This document shows, piece by piece, positions 63,094-64,000 of a DNA stretch of 64,000 nucleotides (positions are counted from its first letter, which is position 1; each line of letters opens with the position of its first letter). Made by a program: the position numbers and the translations under genes. Under the pieces are notes generated by a model that was given only the letters and a program-made list of their open reading frames with translations, made no database searches and was not told where the DNA came from. Source of the stretch: Streptomyces profundus (GTDB lineage Bacteria > Actinomycetota > Actinomycetes > Streptomycetales > Streptomycetaceae); NCBI RefSeq assembly GCF_020740535.1, contig NZ_CP082362.1, positions 6,755,501-6,819,500 of the forward strand. The letters run 5' to 3'.

Positions 63094-63130
63094 CAACTCC
63101 CTTGAGCGGTAAGCCGGGTGGCGGTTTCCC

Positions 63131-63162
63131 AGGCGGCCGGGGCCTCAGGGCCCTGGCCGCCT
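63131..63162 (+). terminator. Terminator hairpin behind tex
   Basis: AGGCGGCCGGGGCC and GGGCCCTGGCCGCCT form a 14-bp stem with one mismatch and a short loop, followed by TTCCTT. Confidence 0.75.
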
Positions 63163-63210
63163 TCCTTGTGAATTGGCCCGCACTCGCTTGCCAGACGCAC
63201 GAGTAACAAC

Positions 63211-63240
63211 TTACGGTGCCGTAACCTACGGTGTCGTAAG
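63211..63240. promoter_or_regulatory. Operator of the acyl-ACP desaturase gene
   Basis: TTACGGTGCCGTAA (63211-63224) is a perfect palindrome of the TTACGG-n2-CCGTAA form. It is followed at once by TACGGTGTCGTA (63227-63238, arms TACG/CGTA). The AT-rich pair sits 45-55 bases before the desaturase start and resembles operators of lipid-sensing TetR repressors. Confidence 0.72.
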
Positions 63241-63268
63241 TAGTTCTGGAATGCGCACGGGAGATCAT

Positions 63269-64000
63269 GTGACGCTCGACTCAGCCCATCCCACCGGCAG
63301 ATCTGGCGGCTGGACCGACGCCCGATTGATTTACGCGTTGGAGGAGGTCGTCGAGACCGAGTTGAACCGCCACCTCAAGGTGGCGAAGGACTGGATGCCG
63401 CACGAGTACGTGCCATGGAGCCAGGGCCGCGACTTCGACGGTCCGCTCGGGGGCGAGCCCTGGTCCCTCGACCAGTCGAAGGTGACCGACGTCGGCCGTA
63501 CCGCGCTGGTGGTCAACCTGCTGACCGAGGACAACCTGCCCAGCTACCACCACGAGATCGCCTCGATCTTCGGCCGGGAGGGCGCCTGGGGCACGTGGGT
63601 GCACCGCTGGACCGCCGAGGAGGGGCGGCACGGCATCGTGCTGCGTGACTATCTCCTCACCACGCGTGCGGTGGACCCGGTCCAGCTGGAGAACTTCCGG
63701 ATGGCCCACATGTCGGAGGGCTTCGAGTCCGACAACCAGCACTCCATGCTGCACTCCGTGGCCTACGTAGCCTTCCAGGAGCTCGCCACCCGTATATCGC
63801 ACCGGAACACCGGCCACGAGTCGGGAGACCCCCTCTGCGACCGGCTGCTGGCCCGGATCGCCACCGACGAGAACCTGCACATGGTCTTCTACCGCAACCT
63901 GCTCCGCGCGGCCTTCGAGATCGCGCCGGACCAGACCATGCAGGCCGTGCGGGACGTGGTGGTCGACTTCCGGATGCCGGGCCACGGCATCCCCGGCTTC
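63269..64000 (+). CDS. Acyl-ACP desaturase (partial, runs off the window)
   Basis: The first 244 residues of a soluble di-iron acyl-ACP desaturase, which introduces a double bond into acyl-ACP using ferredoxin. Iron ligands are visible in EEGRHGIVLRDYLL (about 117-130) and DENLHMVFYRNLL (about 202-214), the two ExxH-type helices. EDNLPSYH before them is also family-typical. The GTG at 63269 has GGGAGA upstream. The C-terminus is beyond the window. Confidence 0.92.
   Translation, partial: MTLDSAHPTGRSGGWTDARLIYALEEVVETELNRHLKVAKDWMPHEYVPWSQGRDFDGPLGGEPWSLDQSKVTDVGRTALVVNLLTEDNLPSYHHEIASIFGREGAWGTWVHRWTAEEGRHGIVLRDYLLTTRAVDPVQLENFRMAHMSEGFESDNQHSMLHSVAYVAFQELATRISHRNTGHESGDPLCDRLLARIATDENLHMVFYRNLLRAAFEIAPDQTMQAVRDVVVDFRMPGHGIPGF

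Overview
The window reads as chromosomal DNA of a Streptomyces-like actinomycete. It has very high G+C, many GTG starts, and Streptomyces-typical families: DUF397, an XRE/DUF5753 regulator, stand-alone HATPase anti-sigma-like proteins, the DUF574 methyltransferase family, MocR, and many TetR, LysR, LacI and ROK regulators. The species cannot be fixed from sequence alone. Both ends are cut inside genes: larE on the left, an acyl-ACP desaturase on the right.

Region 1 (1-25.2 kb) looks accessory. It holds a secreted GH30 xylanase behind a CebR-type box, a LysR/CMD/metallo-hydrolase group, and a complete TetR / ferredoxin reductase / P450 / ferredoxin operon. A run of redox enzymes follows (aldo-keto reductase, Old Yellow Enzyme, SDR, MDR), mixed with MFS and TetR/HxlR genes, then a CopB-type copper ATPase and a tandem-duplicated membrane transporter. 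Several gene corpses lie among them: lacZ, two serine-recombinase tails, AcuI, OYE, a Baeyer-Villiger monooxygenase and an IS256 transposase. The region ends at a tRNA-Leu(GAG) gene whose 3' side carries the second recombinase tail, so a decayed integrated island is likely.

Region 2 (25.2-45.2 kb) looks more like core genome. It holds a MocR regulator, an ATP-binding / DUF397 / XRE developmental-type module, a DUF574 methyltransferase, a lipase-like hydrolase, a secreted amidase with two peptidoglycan-binding domains, and two serine hydrolases. A small HTH regulator sits beside GTCAACC palindromes. Then come a PfkB sugar kinase, dodecin, glyA preceded by a ZTP riboswitch, a class V aminotransferase, a membrane pseudokinase fused to a solute-binding domain, and a FAD oxidoreductase.

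Region 3 (45.4-56.1 kb) starts with a macrolide-type glycosyltransferase that has a leaderless 7-residue upstream peptide. Next is a probable LacI regulon: a DUF1996 protein, a Tat-type beta-helix protein and a GH2-like hydrolase with CBM32. All share GAGAGCGCTCTC palindromes with the LacI gene itself. galE, a PrmC-like methyltransferase and a HIT protein are interleaved.

Region 4 (56.1-64 kb) has LysR divergent from RidA plus a 6PGDH-like dehydrogenase, a ROK regulator, an ATP-binding protein, tex, and an acyl-ACP desaturase behind a TTACGG-type operator.
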